Source: Caenibius tardaugens NBRC 16725 (GTDB lineage Bacteria; Pseudomonadota; Alphaproteobacteria; Sphingomonadales; Sphingomonadaceae). Taken from it: a stretch of 64,000 nt of DNA. Shown here piece after piece: positions 1-7,339 of this stretch. A program made the translations under genes and the position numbers. Position 1 is the stretch's first letter; the number at the start of each line of letters is the position of its first letter. The notes under the pieces are model-generated. The model searched no databases and was not told the origin of the DNA. It saw only the letters and a program-made list of their open reading frames with translations. The stretch lies in the NCBI RefSeq assembly GCF_003860345.1, contig NZ_CP034179.1, positions 2,402,001 through 2,466,000 of the forward strand, read 5' to 3'.

Positions 1-585
1 CACGCCATGCGGAAAACGGGTGGAACCGCTGGAATACTGGAGATAGCAGATATCGTCCGTCTGCTGTTCGGGCAGTGCGCTGTCCGCCGCCGGGCTGGCG
101 CGGAAATCTTCGTAGGTCACCCCGTCGCAGCCCTGCCGCGCCGCCGCCGCGCCCGCCATTTCAGTGATTTCGGCCGGGAACAGCAGCATTTGCGGATCGG
201 AACTGGCAAGCTGGACCGCAAGCTGGTCGATATAATTGTCCTTGCCCCCGAAGCTGGTGGGCAGCGGCAACGGCACCGGCCACGCGCCAGCGTAAACCGC
301 GCCGCAGAACAGGGCGGCAAAATCCACGCCTGTTTCCGCGATCAGGGCAATACGCTCACCGGGGCGAATGCCGCGCGCGACAAGGCGGCGCGCCATGGCC
401 CGCGCATCGTCACGCAGTTCGGAATAGGGATAAACCCGGGCAAGATTACCGCGGGGATCGTGAAAATTGAGCCCTCGACTGCCTTGCGCGGCATAATCCA
501 GCGCTTCGCCAAATGTGGCAAAGTCGGAAAATCGGCGCTCTAACGCGCAGCGGTTCGGCGTCGGTTGAAGGGCGTCGTCGGTCAT
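1..585 (-). CDS. fatty-acyl-AMP ligase / acyl-CoA synthetase, N-terminal part (cut by window edge)
   Basis: The reading frame starts at the ATG at 585 and runs leftward without a stop off the window edge, so only the first 195 codons are present. The visible part is the start of an adenylate-forming enzyme. It ends in the phosphate-binding A3 loop, read as YSSGSTRFPHGV at about residues 184-195, which is the form typical of fatty-acyl-AMP ligases (FadD32-like) rather than ordinary acyl-CoA synthetases. Such enzymes activate fatty acids as acyl-adenylates and usually pass them to an acyl carrier protein. The gene is divergent from recX. The family call is firm; the substrate and the C-terminal half cannot be judged. 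Confidence 0.85.
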   Translation of the reverse strand, partial: MTDDALQPTPNRCALERRFSDFATFGEALDYAAQGSRGLNFHDPRGNLARVYPYSELRDDARAMARRLVARGIRPGERIALIAETGVDFAALFCGAVYAGAWPVPLPLPTSFGGKDNYIDQLAVQLASSDPQMLLFPAEITEMAGAAAARQGCDGVTYEDFRASPAADSALPEQQTDDICYLQYSSGSTRFPHGV

Positions 586-660
586 ATTTCTGCTCAACCT
601 ACTGGTTTGGCGCGAGTATTTCGGCCGATGTTCGCATCTAAAACTATGCATCACTGCCAT

Positions 661-675
661 CACAATATGATTGTG
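661..675. promoter_or_regulatory. perfect inverted repeat between divergent genes
   Basis: CACAAT and ATTGTG face each other across 3 bases in the gap between the divergent acyl-AMP ligase and recX. The symmetry is perfect and suits a dimeric repressor site, but no regulator is identified and chance is possible for a 6-bp arm. Confidence 0.3.
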
Positions 676-727
676 GCGTGTTGCGAGGCCCTTCCATTCT
701 TACGGGACTGTGGCACGAATAAGGCCG

Positions 728-1291
728 ATGGTTAAGGAACCCCTTTCAGATAGTCGCAAGCACAGGGCGCCTCGTCCGCTCTACGACGCGCGTCTGGAGG
801 AACTGGCGCTGGCTTATGTGGCGCGTTTTGCCACCAGCGCGGCCCGGCTTGAAGCCTACCTCGCGCGCAAACTGCGCGAGCGCGGATGGCAGGGCGAGAC
901 GCCGGCTGACATCCCGGCCCTGATCGCCCGGTTCGTCGATCGTGGCTATTGTGACGATGAAGCCTATGCCCGGATGCGCGCGGGCGGTCTGCTGCGTCGT
1001 GGCTATGGCGCCCGGCGGGTGAATCAGGCGCTGGGCGTGGCCGGAATAGCGGACGATATCCGGGACAGCGTGCGTCCGGGGGTGGCGCAGCAGCGCCGCG
1101 CCGCGCTCGCCATGGCGCGCAAGCGCCGGTTCGGCCCGTTCGCCCCCGTCGCCCCCGATGCCAGCCGACGTGAAAAGCAGATTGCGGCAATGTTGCGGGC
1201 AGGCCATGAACTGGGCAGCGCGATGGCGCTGATCCATGCCGACAGCATCGATGCTGCCGAAAGCTGGGTATCCGAGGTCGAGGAGGAATAG
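728..1291 (+). CDS. recX: RecX family regulatory protein
   Basis: A 187-residue, strongly basic and helical protein with the three-helix repeat pattern of RecX, including the RGYCDDEAYARM segment typical of the family. RecX binds RecA filaments and limits recombinase activity. The frame is open upstream to a TTG at 671, but the ATG at 728 gives the usual family length and is preferred. The stop lies 3 bases before the next gene, whose ribosome binding site (GAGGAGG) is inside the recX end, so the two are probably co-transcribed. recA is not adjacent. Confidence 0.85.
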   Translation: MVKEPLSDSRKHRAPRPLYDARLEELALAYVARFATSAARLEAYLARKLRERGWQGETPADIPALIARFVDRGYCDDEAYARMRAGGLLRRGYGARRVNQALGVAGIADDIRDSVRPGVAQQRRAALAMARKRRFGPFAPVAPDASRREKQIAAMLRAGHELGSAMALIHADSIDAAESWVSEVEEE

Positions 1292-1294
1292 ACG

Positions 1295-1774
1295 ATGCGC
1301 ATTTGGCCGATAGCCATGCTGTTGCTGGCGGCCTGCACCCCGGGGGCGGGCGAAAATGCCGCTGCGGCGAAGCAGGTCTCGACCGTGTCGAAACATCCCG
1401 AATCAGGATTGCGGGTTATTCCCCTGACCGTCAGTCACGACGGGAAAGAGAATCATTTTCGCGTGGAAGTGGCCCGCACCATGGAAGAACAGGCCAAAGG
1501 GCTGATGTTCCGTACCGCCATGGGGCCGGATGAAGGGATGCTGTTCCCGTTCGATCCGCCCCGCGACGCCAGTTTCTGGATGAAAAACACCGTGATCCCG
1601 CTGGATATCGTGTTTATCGGCACCGATGGCCGTGTGTTGAATATCAGCGCCAATGCCGAACCCTATTCGCTGGAACCGCGATCGTCGACAGGGGTGGCCA
1701 AGGCCGTGCTCGAGCTTAACGGCGGGCGGGCTGCGGCACTGGGTATCGCACCTGGCGCACAGGTGAGGTGGTGA
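1295..1774 (+). CDS. DUF192 family lipoprotein
   Basis: A 159-residue protein with a short lipoprotein signal (lipobox LAAC near residue 14) followed by a DUF192 (COG1430) domain. The conserved core reads MLFPFDPPRDASFWMKNT and then IPLDIVFI, the usual DUF192 signature. The family is small, exported and mostly of unknown function. It begins 3 bases after recX with an SD inside recX, so translation is likely coupled. No catalytic role is claimed. Confidence 0.85.
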   Translation: MRIWPIAMLLLAACTPGAGENAAAAKQVSTVSKHPESGLRVIPLTVSHDGKENHFRVEVARTMEEQAKGLMFRTAMGPDEGMLFPFDPPRDASFWMKNTVIPLDIVFIGTDGRVLNISANAEPYSLEPRSSTGVAKAVLELNGGRAAALGIAPGAQVRW

Positions 1775-1815
1775 GGTGCTTGCCGTTCGCGTGAACACAA
1801 GCTAACGCGCGCTTC

Positions 1816-2214
1816 ATGGGAATCCTCTCGAAAATCTTCACCTGGTGGAACGGCGCGACAATTGGAACGCTGTTCAACAGTGCGCTGACGGGCGAGCAAG
1901 TCGGTACCGATGCGCAGGGCAATCGCTACTTCCGGTCGAAGAAGCCCGGTCCGCACGGGCGTGAACGCCGCTGGGTGCTGTATGACGGCGCCAACGATGC
2001 GAGCCGCGTGCCAGCCGAATGGCATGGCTGGCTGCACGGATCGTTCGACGATGTGCCGGAAAGCCATCTGCCCCCGGCGAAGATCTGGGAAGTCGAATAT
2101 ACACCGAACGCCACGGGCACGGTGAACGCCTACCGTCCCAGCGGGGCGCTGGAACGCGGTGGCCAACGGGCTGCGGCAACCGGCGATTACGAAGCCTGGG
2201 CGCCGGACTCCTGA
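1816..2214 (+). CDS. NADH:ubiquinone oxidoreductase accessory subunit, NDUFA12 family
   Basis: A 132-residue protein with the NDUFA12 / 17.2-kDa subunit pattern: GTDAQGNRYF, then RRWVLYDG, VPAEWHGWLH and a C-terminal tail rich in Pro, Gly and Ala. This accessory subunit is shared by mitochondrial and alphaproteobacterial complex I and sits on the peripheral arm. The nuo operon is not nearby, which is normal for this gene. It is followed 3 bases later by the DUF2155 gene. Confidence 0.9.
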   Translation: MGILSKIFTWWNGATIGTLFNSALTGEQVGTDAQGNRYFRSKKPGPHGRERRWVLYDGANDASRVPAEWHGWLHGSFDDVPESHLPPAKIWEVEYTPNATGTVNAYRPSGALERGGQRAAATGDYEAWAPDS

Positions 2215-2216
2215 CT

Positions 2217-2891
2217 ATGCGGCGGTTCCGGCCGTCCACGCGGATTGCGTTGCTGCCGCTCGTTTCGGCAGCCGTTCTGCTGTCCGCCTGCTCTGGCGAA
2301 CCGGAGGAGAGCAAGCCGAACGAAACCGCGCTCCCGAAAGAGCTGTCTGGCGAATTGGGCAAGACGGCCCGTCCCGTGGCCACCGACATCGGTTCGCCAA
2401 TGGAAGAACGGGTGGCGACGATCGGGGTGCTGAACAAGCGCAACAACCTTTCGCAGGATCTCCAGCTCAAGCCGGGCGAAGCGAAGCGGGTTGGCAATGT
2501 CGTGGTCAAACTGTCGGCCTGCGAACGGACCGCCCCCTGGGAAAAGCCGCCTGAAGTGGGGGCCTTCGTCCAGGTCATGGTGAATCAGCGGACAAGCGTG
2601 GATCAGCCTCTGCGCTGGCAGCGCATTTTTTCCGGCTGGCTGTTCAAGAATTCGCCTTCACTCAATGTCGTGGAACACCCGATCTATGACGTTTGGGTCA
2701 AGGACTGCGCGATGAATTTCCCCGGGGAGGAGTCCCCACCGGCCTCGGCTTCGGGCGAATCGTCCGGTGCGTCGGCCCCTGCGGTGAAACCGGCGCCCAA
2801 ACCTGCGACTGAAACACCGGCTGCTGCGCCAGCGGCTGCCAGTACTCCGGCAAAACCTTCCGGCAGCGAAGACCAGGGCCCTCCGCGCTGA
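2217..2891 (+). CDS. DUF2155 domain lipoprotein
   Basis: A 224-residue protein starting at the ATG 3 bases after the NDUFA12 stop. It has a lipoprotein signal with the modified Cys at about residue 25 (LLSAC). The central DUF2155 domain covers roughly residues 65-170 and ends in VYDVWVKDC-like sequence, and a tail of about 55 residues is rich in Pro, Ala, Ser and Thr. DUF2155 proteins are conserved in alphaproteobacteria, without an established role. The last 208 bases overlap the 3' end of aat on the opposite strand. Confidence 0.8.
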   Translation: MRRFRPSTRIALLPLVSAAVLLSACSGEPEESKPNETALPKELSGELGKTARPVATDIGSPMEERVATIGVLNKRNNLSQDLQLKPGEAKRVGNVVVKLSACERTAPWEKPPEVGAFVQVMVNQRTSVDQPLRWQRIFSGWLFKNSPSLNVVEHPIYDVWVKDCAMNFPGEESPPASASGESSGASAPAVKPAPKPATETPAAAPAAASTPAKPSGSEDQGPPR

Positions 2892-3478
2892 TCCTGCGCC
2901 TCTTGCAGTAATATCAGGTATTCCTGCTGCGAAATCTCGATCGCGCCGAGCGAGGCGAGGTGATCCGTCATGAACTGGCAGTCGAGCAAGGTCACACCGG
3001 CTTGGCGCAACGCGACAACCAGCCATGCCAGCGCGACCTTCGAGGCATCCGTCGCGCGGCTGAACATGCTTTCGCCGCAGAACACCCGATCGAAACCGAC
3101 GCCGTAAAGGCCGCCGACAAGCACGCCATCCTGCCAGCATTCGATTGCATGCGCATGTCCGGCGCTATGGAGCGCATGATAGCTGTCCGCGATGCGTTGG
3201 CTGATCCAGCTGTCGGGATGTTCGGGCCGGGGTGCGGCGCAGGCTTCAAGGACCGCATCGAAGGCCGCGTTGCAGGTTACGGTGAAGCGCCCGCTTTTCA
3301 AAACCTTTCGCAGAGAGTGCGAACAGTGGAACCCGTCCAGCGGCAGGATGGCGCGCCGTTTGGGTTCGACCCAGAATATTTCGGGATCATCGCGTGAATC
3401 GGCCATCGGGAAAATGCCGCTGCGATAGGCGGTCAACAACAGATCCGAGGGGATGATCGAAGTTACGGGCGCATGCAT
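2684..3478 (-). CDS. aat: leucyl/phenylalanyl-tRNA--protein transferase
   Basis: A 264-residue Aat enzyme, which adds Leu or Phe from aminoacyl-tRNA to N-terminal Arg/Lys of proteins, marking them for ClpS/ClpAP (N-degron pathway). Characteristic segments are GIFPMADSRDDPEIFWVEP, HSLRKVLKSGRF, WISQRI, GGLYGV and FMTDHLASLGA. The start is the ATG at 3478, where family homology begins, although the frame is open further upstream. The C-terminus runs about 70 residues past the usual core as an Ala/Gly-rich segment ending in SLTQTS. That segment is encoded antisense to the DUF2155 gene. Confidence 0.92.
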   Translation of the reverse strand: MHAPVTSIIPSDLLLTAYRSGIFPMADSRDDPEIFWVEPKRRAILPLDGFHCSHSLRKVLKSGRFTVTCNAAFDAVLEACAAPRPEHPDSWISQRIADSYHALHSAGHAHAIECWQDGVLVGGLYGVGFDRVFCGESMFSRATDASKVALAWLVVALRQAGVTLLDCQFMTDHLASLGAIEISQQEYLILLQEAQDQRGGPWSSLPEGFAGVLAAAGAAAGVSVAGLGAGFTAGADAPDDSPEAEAGGDSSPGKFIAQSLTQTS

Positions 3479-3601
3479 CGCCCGTGAATCTAGCAGATGC
3501 GGGGAATCCGGGGAATGCGCAGTTTTTATGCTCAATTTGCGTTTAGGTGGGAAGTTGCCTTGCCAAGCCCGTTGCTTCCCACTACAGGCCCAACCGCCTG
3601 C

Positions 3602-3677
3602 AGGAGTGTAGCTCAGTTGGTAGAGCATCGGTCTCCAAAACCGAGGGCCGCGGGTTCGAATCCTGCCACTCCTGCCA
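3602..3677 (+). tRNA. tRNA-Trp (anticodon CCA)
   Basis: A 76-nt cloverleaf. The acceptor stem AGGAGTG pairs with CACTCCT, the D arm is GCTC..GAGC, the anticodon loop CTCCAAA gives CCA, the T arm carries GGTTCGAATCC, and CCA is encoded at the end. It lies upstream of secE-nusG, a common bacterial arrangement. Here a serine hydrolase gene and other sequence separate it from secE by about 1.4 kb. Confidence 0.97.
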
Positions 3678-3716
3678 TTTCCCCCCGATCCTGATTGGCC
3701 GCAAACAACGCACGCG

Positions 3717-4619
3717 GTGTTTGCGAATATGCAGAGCACTTCACGGCATATGCGTATGATTCGGACATTGCTTGTGACGGCTATCGCCCTGGCAGCGGGG
3801 GTTGTGTTGGTTGTGCAGACCATGAATGCTCGCCACGATATTGGCGGCACCATGCGCCATCATAATCTGCGCAGTGGGGTTATCATTTATGGCATTCAGG
3901 GTGAGCATCCACGGATAAGGCGCTTCGCATCGGAAAAGGGTAAGGTTTACAATTTCTGGAGCCTGTCCAAACCGATCACGGCAGCGGCTGTTTTTGCCGC
4001 TGCGGATCGAGGGTTGGTCGATCTGAATGAAAAGTACGCGGGGGCTTCGGTTGCGGATCTCCTGCGTCATGCGGGCGGATGGGATCGGAAGTTAGCCGGA
4101 GATCCCATTCACGATCTGCAGGAGCAAGAGCGTTGTATCGACATGCCGATACCACCCCGCCAGTTTGAACCCGGCACCAAAGCAGAATATTCGAATGTCG
4201 GTTACTGTGCGCTCGGGCGATTGATTGAGGGGCGCTTCGATCAATCCTATCACGACGCTGTAACCGCGATGATCCCTGAAGCGATCGGGATGACATATGA
4301 CGATCGGCTCGGACCTGCTGGTGGCTGGGGTGGCACGGCAGAACAGTATTTTGCATTCGCGCAACGCGATGTTCCTGCTCGGGCGCTTGTCCGGCCATCT
4401 TTCGCGTCGACCGGACCATATTATGCTTTGGGCTGGCGTGTCCTGGGCGACGGTACCCTGTCGCATTTTGGCATGCTGACCGGTACGGCAAACGATCAGT
4501 TCACGGTAGTTTACAAACGTGGTCGGTGGACTGCGGTCGGGTTGTTTTCCGGGATGCCGACAAATGGGGAAATTGCACGCAACGATCTGCTTTCGGCGAT
4601 CCGCGCGCTTCCTCGATAA
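3717..4619 (+). CDS. serine hydrolase, beta-lactamase / penicillin-binding-protein-like
   Basis: About 300 residues with an N-terminal hydrophobic segment (signal or anchor, residues 14-36). The class C beta-lactamase fold motifs are present: SxxK as SLSK (Ser82-Lys85) and YxN as YSN (Tyr158-Asn160). Many such proteins are esterases or D-peptidases, so beta-lactamase activity should not be assumed. The start is uncertain: GTG 3717, ATG 3729, 3750 and 3756 are all possible and none has a good SD. Base composition is visibly lower in GC than the neighbours. The gene splits the tRNA-Trp/secE neighbourhood, suggesting later insertion. Confidence 0.75.
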   Translation: MFANMQSTSRHMRMIRTLLVTAIALAAGVVLVVQTMNARHDIGGTMRHHNLRSGVIIYGIQGEHPRIRRFASEKGKVYNFWSLSKPITAAAVFAAADRGLVDLNEKYAGASVADLLRHAGGWDRKLAGDPIHDLQEQERCIDMPIPPRQFEPGTKAEYSNVGYCALGRLIEGRFDQSYHDAVTAMIPEAIGMTYDDRLGPAGGWGGTAEQYFAFAQRDVPARALVRPSFASTGPYYALGWRVLGDGTLSHFGMLTGTANDQFTVVYKRGRWTAVGLFSGMPTNGEIARNDLLSAIRALPR

Positions 4620-4706
4620 GCCGCGATTCACGCCCGCGAATCGGGAACCAGGCGATGAATCGTGCGTTTTGTGAGGCAGGATGCAGCTTCATCGAGGAGC
4701 ACGATC

Positions 4707-4856
4707 ATGAGCAGCATGACGTTTCGCAGCAGTCGTCCCGATACCTGGACATTGCCCCGCTCGCATACCGATCCCAGTCTCCGCTATCAGAAGCATGGAC
4801 CGGTGCAGCCGATGTATCGTCCGACGTTCTGGGAGCGTTTGTGCGGCGTGCGCTAG
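4707..4856 (+). CDS. small hypothetical protein (49 aa)
   Basis: A short frame beginning at the ATG at 4707 with a strong SD (GAGGAG, 7 bases upstream). The product is basic, has no membrane segment, and ends in MYRPTFWERLCGVR, an arrangement (RP-hydrophobic-ERL-G) resembling tails of small sphingomonad proteins; that resemblance is from memory and was not searched. It lies between the serine hydrolase and the secE leader. Function unknown. Confidence 0.5.
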   Translation: MSSMTFRSSRPDTWTLPRSHTDPSLRYQKHGPVQPMYRPTFWERLCGVR

Positions 4857-4966
4857 TTTGCGCGCTAACCAGTGGCGGGCAGGTCTGATACCGTAGGGGT
4901 GTGGCAGGCGCGCGCGGGCGCAACGATGCGCCTGCAAGCCGCCCTGTGCGGCTAAAGTGTGCCGCA

Positions 4967-5078
4967 TCACCTTGCATAATCCACCAGCCGGGGCTAAATG
5001 CCTGCTGCCTTCCGACATTCGGAGCCTCACTGCCCCTCCCGGACATGGTCCGGGGCGGCGATGCCCCCTAGGCGGAAG
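4967..5078 (-). ncRNA. structured intergenic element, possible SRP-like RNA
   Basis: Read on the minus strand, the 259-nt gap before secE can fold into a long hairpin. An 8-bp base helix (GCAUCGCC with GGUGAUGC) closes an inner helix that can form as CCGGG/CCCGG or as GGGGC/GCCCC. The tip has a UCCGA/UCGGA stem followed by GGAAGGCAGCAG. The tip recalls helix 8 of 4.5S RNA (GGAAGG-n-AGCAG), but the stem is longer and the GGAA tetraloop is not in its normal place, so it may instead be a leader or terminator complex. Two more hairpins lie at 4903-4936 and 4937-4953. Confidence 0.35.
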
Positions 5079-5115
5079 GCGCATGTTTTTTGAACGGTAA
5101 GAGTCGTCACGTCAT

Positions 5116-5310
5116 ATGGCCAAGACCAGCCCTACTGAGTTTCTTCGTCAGGTTCGCACAGAGGCCTCCAAGGTTGTGTGGCCGACGCGTGAGGAAACGA
5201 TCAGGACCGCGATTTTCGTCGGTATCCTGATGCTCATCCTGTCGCTGTTTTTCCTTGGCGTCGATTCCCTGTTCAGCGCCGTGGTGCGCGGGCTGCTTTC
5301 GCTGGCCTGA
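5116..5310 (+). CDS. secE: preprotein translocase subunit SecE
   Basis: A 64-residue short-form SecE. The amphipathic N-terminal helix (FLRQVRTEASKVVWPTREE) contains the conserved VxWPxRxE motif and is followed by one transmembrane helix (about residues 31-56). It is the essential clamp of the SecYEG channel. It is followed by nusG after 36 bases, the near-universal secE-nusG pair. Confidence 0.96.
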   Translation: MAKTSPTEFLRQVRTEASKVVWPTREETIRTAIFVGILMLILSLFFLGVDSLFSAVVRGLLSLA

Positions 5311-5346
5311 CGGCACGGCATAACACTGGATACGGATTACAGCACT

Positions 5347-5889
5347 ATGGTCGCTGCGCGTTGGTACATCATCCATGCCTATTCCGGCTTTGAGAACAAG
5401 GTTCGCGATTCGATCCTCACTGAGGCCGAACGTCTGGGCCTGTCCGAAGGCGTCGAACAGGTCGAGGTTCCGACCGAAACCGTCACCGAAGTGAAGCGTG
5501 GCAAGAAGGTTCAGGTCGAACGCAAGTTCATGCCGGGCTACGTTCTTGCCAAGCTGAAGCTCAACGATGACGTGTATCACCTCGTCAAGAACACCCCGAA
5601 GGTTACCGGTTTCCTCGGTTCCAGCGGCAAGCCGCAGGCCATTTCCGAGAAGGAAGCCGCCCGTTATTTCGGCGCTGCCGAAGAAGCGGCGGCCCAGCCC
5701 AAGCGCCAGGTCAACGTCGATTACGAAATCGGCGATTCGGTCAAGGTGCTCGACGGGCCGTTCGCCAGCTTCAACGGCGTTGTCGAAGAACTCGATTTCG
5801 ACAAATCGAAAGTCAAGGTGTCCGTGTCGATCTTCGGCCGCGGAACCCCGGTGGAACTGGACTTCGAACAGGTCGAACTGGTCAAGTAA
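5347..5889 (+). CDS. nusG: transcription termination/antitermination protein NusG
   Basis: A 180-residue protein with the NGN domain (about 1-115: RWYIIHAYSGFE, then FMPGYVLAKL) and a C-terminal KOW domain (about 125-178: GDSVKVLDGPFASFNGVVEE). NusG binds RNA polymerase, suppresses pausing and links transcription to Rho or the ribosome. The start ATG fits the family N-terminus. It lies between secE and the ribosomal protein pair rplK-rplA. Confidence 0.97.
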   Translation: MVAARWYIIHAYSGFENKVRDSILTEAERLGLSEGVEQVEVPTETVTEVKRGKKVQVERKFMPGYVLAKLKLNDDVYHLVKNTPKVTGFLGSSGKPQAISEKEAARYFGAAEEAAAQPKRQVNVDYEIGDSVKVLDGPFASFNGVVEELDFDKSKVKVSVSIFGRGTPVELDFEQVELVK

Positions 5890-5949
5890 CTTCTGGTCGT
5901 CGCTCCCTCCGCATCGCGGTGGGCGGCACGCATCAAAAAGTTGCTTTTG

Positions 5950-5973
5950 GGCGCCCCTTCGATTAGGGGCGCC
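5950..5973 (+). promoter_or_regulatory. perfect hairpin in the nusG-rplK leader
   Basis: An 8-bp perfect stem (GGCGCCCC / GGGGCGCC) with an 8-base loop in the 214-nt gap between nusG and rplK. No T tract follows, so it is not a standard terminator. A role in processing, partial termination or L1-type autogenous control of rplK-rplA is possible, but unproved. Confidence 0.45.
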
Positions 5974-6103
5974 GCTTCCCGCAAGGGATCTGTGCGGAAG
6001 GATGGCCCACCGGCAACGGGATCGCCATCTGCCTGACCGCTAAACATGAGGATGGGATACCCGGTTTCCCGGGCCTGTCCGACAGTGTGAAAGGAGTGGC
6101 CAC

Positions 6104-6535
6104 ATGGCCAAGAAGATTGAAGCCTATATCAAGTTGCAGGTGCCTGCCGGCTCCGCAACGCCGTCGCCGCCGATCGGCCCTGCACTGGGTCAGCGCGGTG
6201 TGAACATCATGGAATTCTGCAAGGCGTTCAACGCCGCGACGCAGGAACTTGAAAAGGCGATGCCGATCCCGACCATTATCACGGTCTATGCGGATCGCAG
6301 CTTCACGTTCATCACCAAGACGCCGCCCGCATCCTTCCTTATCAAGAAGGCTGCCAACCTGAAGTCGGGTTCCAAGGAACCGGGCAAGGTTTCGGCCGGG
6401 ACGATCGCACGCTCCAAGCTTGCCGAAATCGCTGAAGTGAAGATGAAAGATCTGAACGCCAACGATATCGAACAGGCGACCAAGATCATCGAAGGCTCGG
6501 CCCGCTCGATGGGTCTCGAAGTGGTGGAGGGCTGA
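6104..6535 (+). CDS. rplK: 50S ribosomal protein L11
   Basis: A 143-residue L11 of standard length. The N-terminal domain carries [34 protein letters not shown], with the proline pair used in factor and thiostrepton interaction, and the C-terminal RNA-binding domain ends in ARSMGLEVV. It lies at the base of the L7/L12 stalk and is needed for RelA activation. It precedes rplA by 4 bases, and SD AAGGAG lies before the ATG. Confidence 0.97.
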   Translation: MAKKIEAYIKLQVPAGSATPSPPIGPALGQRGVNIMEFCKAFNAATQELEKAMPIPTIITVYADRSFTFITKTPPASFLIKKAANLKSGSKEPGKVSAGTIARSKLAEIAEVKMKDLNANDIEQATKIIEGSARSMGLEVVEG

Positions 6536-6539
6536 TAGC

Positions 6540-7241
6540 ATGGCCAAGCAGACCAAGAAGCAGAAGATGCTCGCTGAAAAGCTGGGCGACAATCAGGCAC
6601 TGCACACTTTCGACAACGCGCTGCAGACGCTGCGTGACCTCGCCACCGTGAAGTTCGATGAAACCATCGAAGTCGCGATGAACCTGGGCGTCGACCCGCG
6701 TCATGCCGACCAGATGGTCCGTGGTATGGTCTCGCTGCCTTCGGGCACGGGCAAGGACGTTCGCGTTGCTGTGTTCGCTCGTGGCGACAACGCTGACAAG
6801 GCTCTCGCCGCCGGTGCGGACAAGGTTGGCGCCGAAGACCTCATGGAAGACATGCAGGCTGGCAACCTCAACTATGACCGCGTGATCGCAACCCCGGACA
6901 TGATGGGTGTTGTCGGTCGTCTCGGTAAGGTTCTGGGCCCCAAGGGCCTGATGCCGAACCCGAAGCTCGGCACTGTGACGCCGAACGTGGAACAGGCCGT
7001 GAAGGACGCCAAGAGCGGCCAGATCGAATTCCGCGTGGAAAAGCTGGGCATCATTCACGCCGGTATCGGCAAGATGTCGTTCAGCGACGATGCGATCAAG
7101 GCGAACTTCAACGCTCTGGTTGACGCTGTGGTCAAGGCCAAGCCGTCGGGTGCCAAGGGCAAGTATGTCCGCAAGGTTTCGCTCAGCTCGTCGATGGGGC
7201 CTGGCCTCAAGATCGATACGGCAGACCTCGCCGGCGCATAA
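6540..7241 (+). CDS. rplA: 50S ribosomal protein L1
   Basis: A 233-residue L1 of normal length with the signature segments [24 protein letters not shown] and the C-terminal MGPGLKID. It binds 23S rRNA at the L1 stalk, and in other bacteria it also represses its own operon through the leader mRNA. A strong terminator follows, so rplJ-rplL-rpoB-rpoC are not part of this transcript. Confidence 0.97.
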   Translation: MAKQTKKQKMLAEKLGDNQALHTFDNALQTLRDLATVKFDETIEVAMNLGVDPRHADQMVRGMVSLPSGTGKDVRVAVFARGDNADKALAAGADKVGAEDLMEDMQAGNLNYDRVIATPDMMGVVGRLGKVLGPKGLMPNPKLGTVTPNVEQAVKDAKSGQIEFRVEKLGIIHAGIGKMSFSDDAIKANFNALVDAVVKAKPSGAKGKYVRKVSLSSSMGPGLKIDTADLAGA

Positions 7242-7296
7242 TTTTCATGGCGTTGCGGCCCCGATGGGCCGCGATGCCGCGAAAACTGCCAGAAAC

Positions 7297-7330
7297 AAAA
7301 GGCCGGGGGTATCCTCCGGCCTTTTTGTTT
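7297..7330. terminator. bidirectional intrinsic terminator after rplA
   Basis: The stem GGCCGGGGG / CTCCGGCC is flanked by AAAA on the left and TTTTTG on the right, so it can end rplA on the plus strand and also serve the convergent lipoprotein gene on the minus strand. Confidence 0.85.
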
Positions 7331-7339
7331 GTCCCGCGC

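Noticed and set aside
3602-4700. tRNA-Trp as an integration site with attL/attR
   Set aside because: No copy of the tRNA 3' end was found downstream of the serine hydrolase, and there is no integrase.
4903-4953. Two hairpins read as intrinsic terminators for the small protein gene
   Set aside because: Neither is followed by a T tract on either strand.
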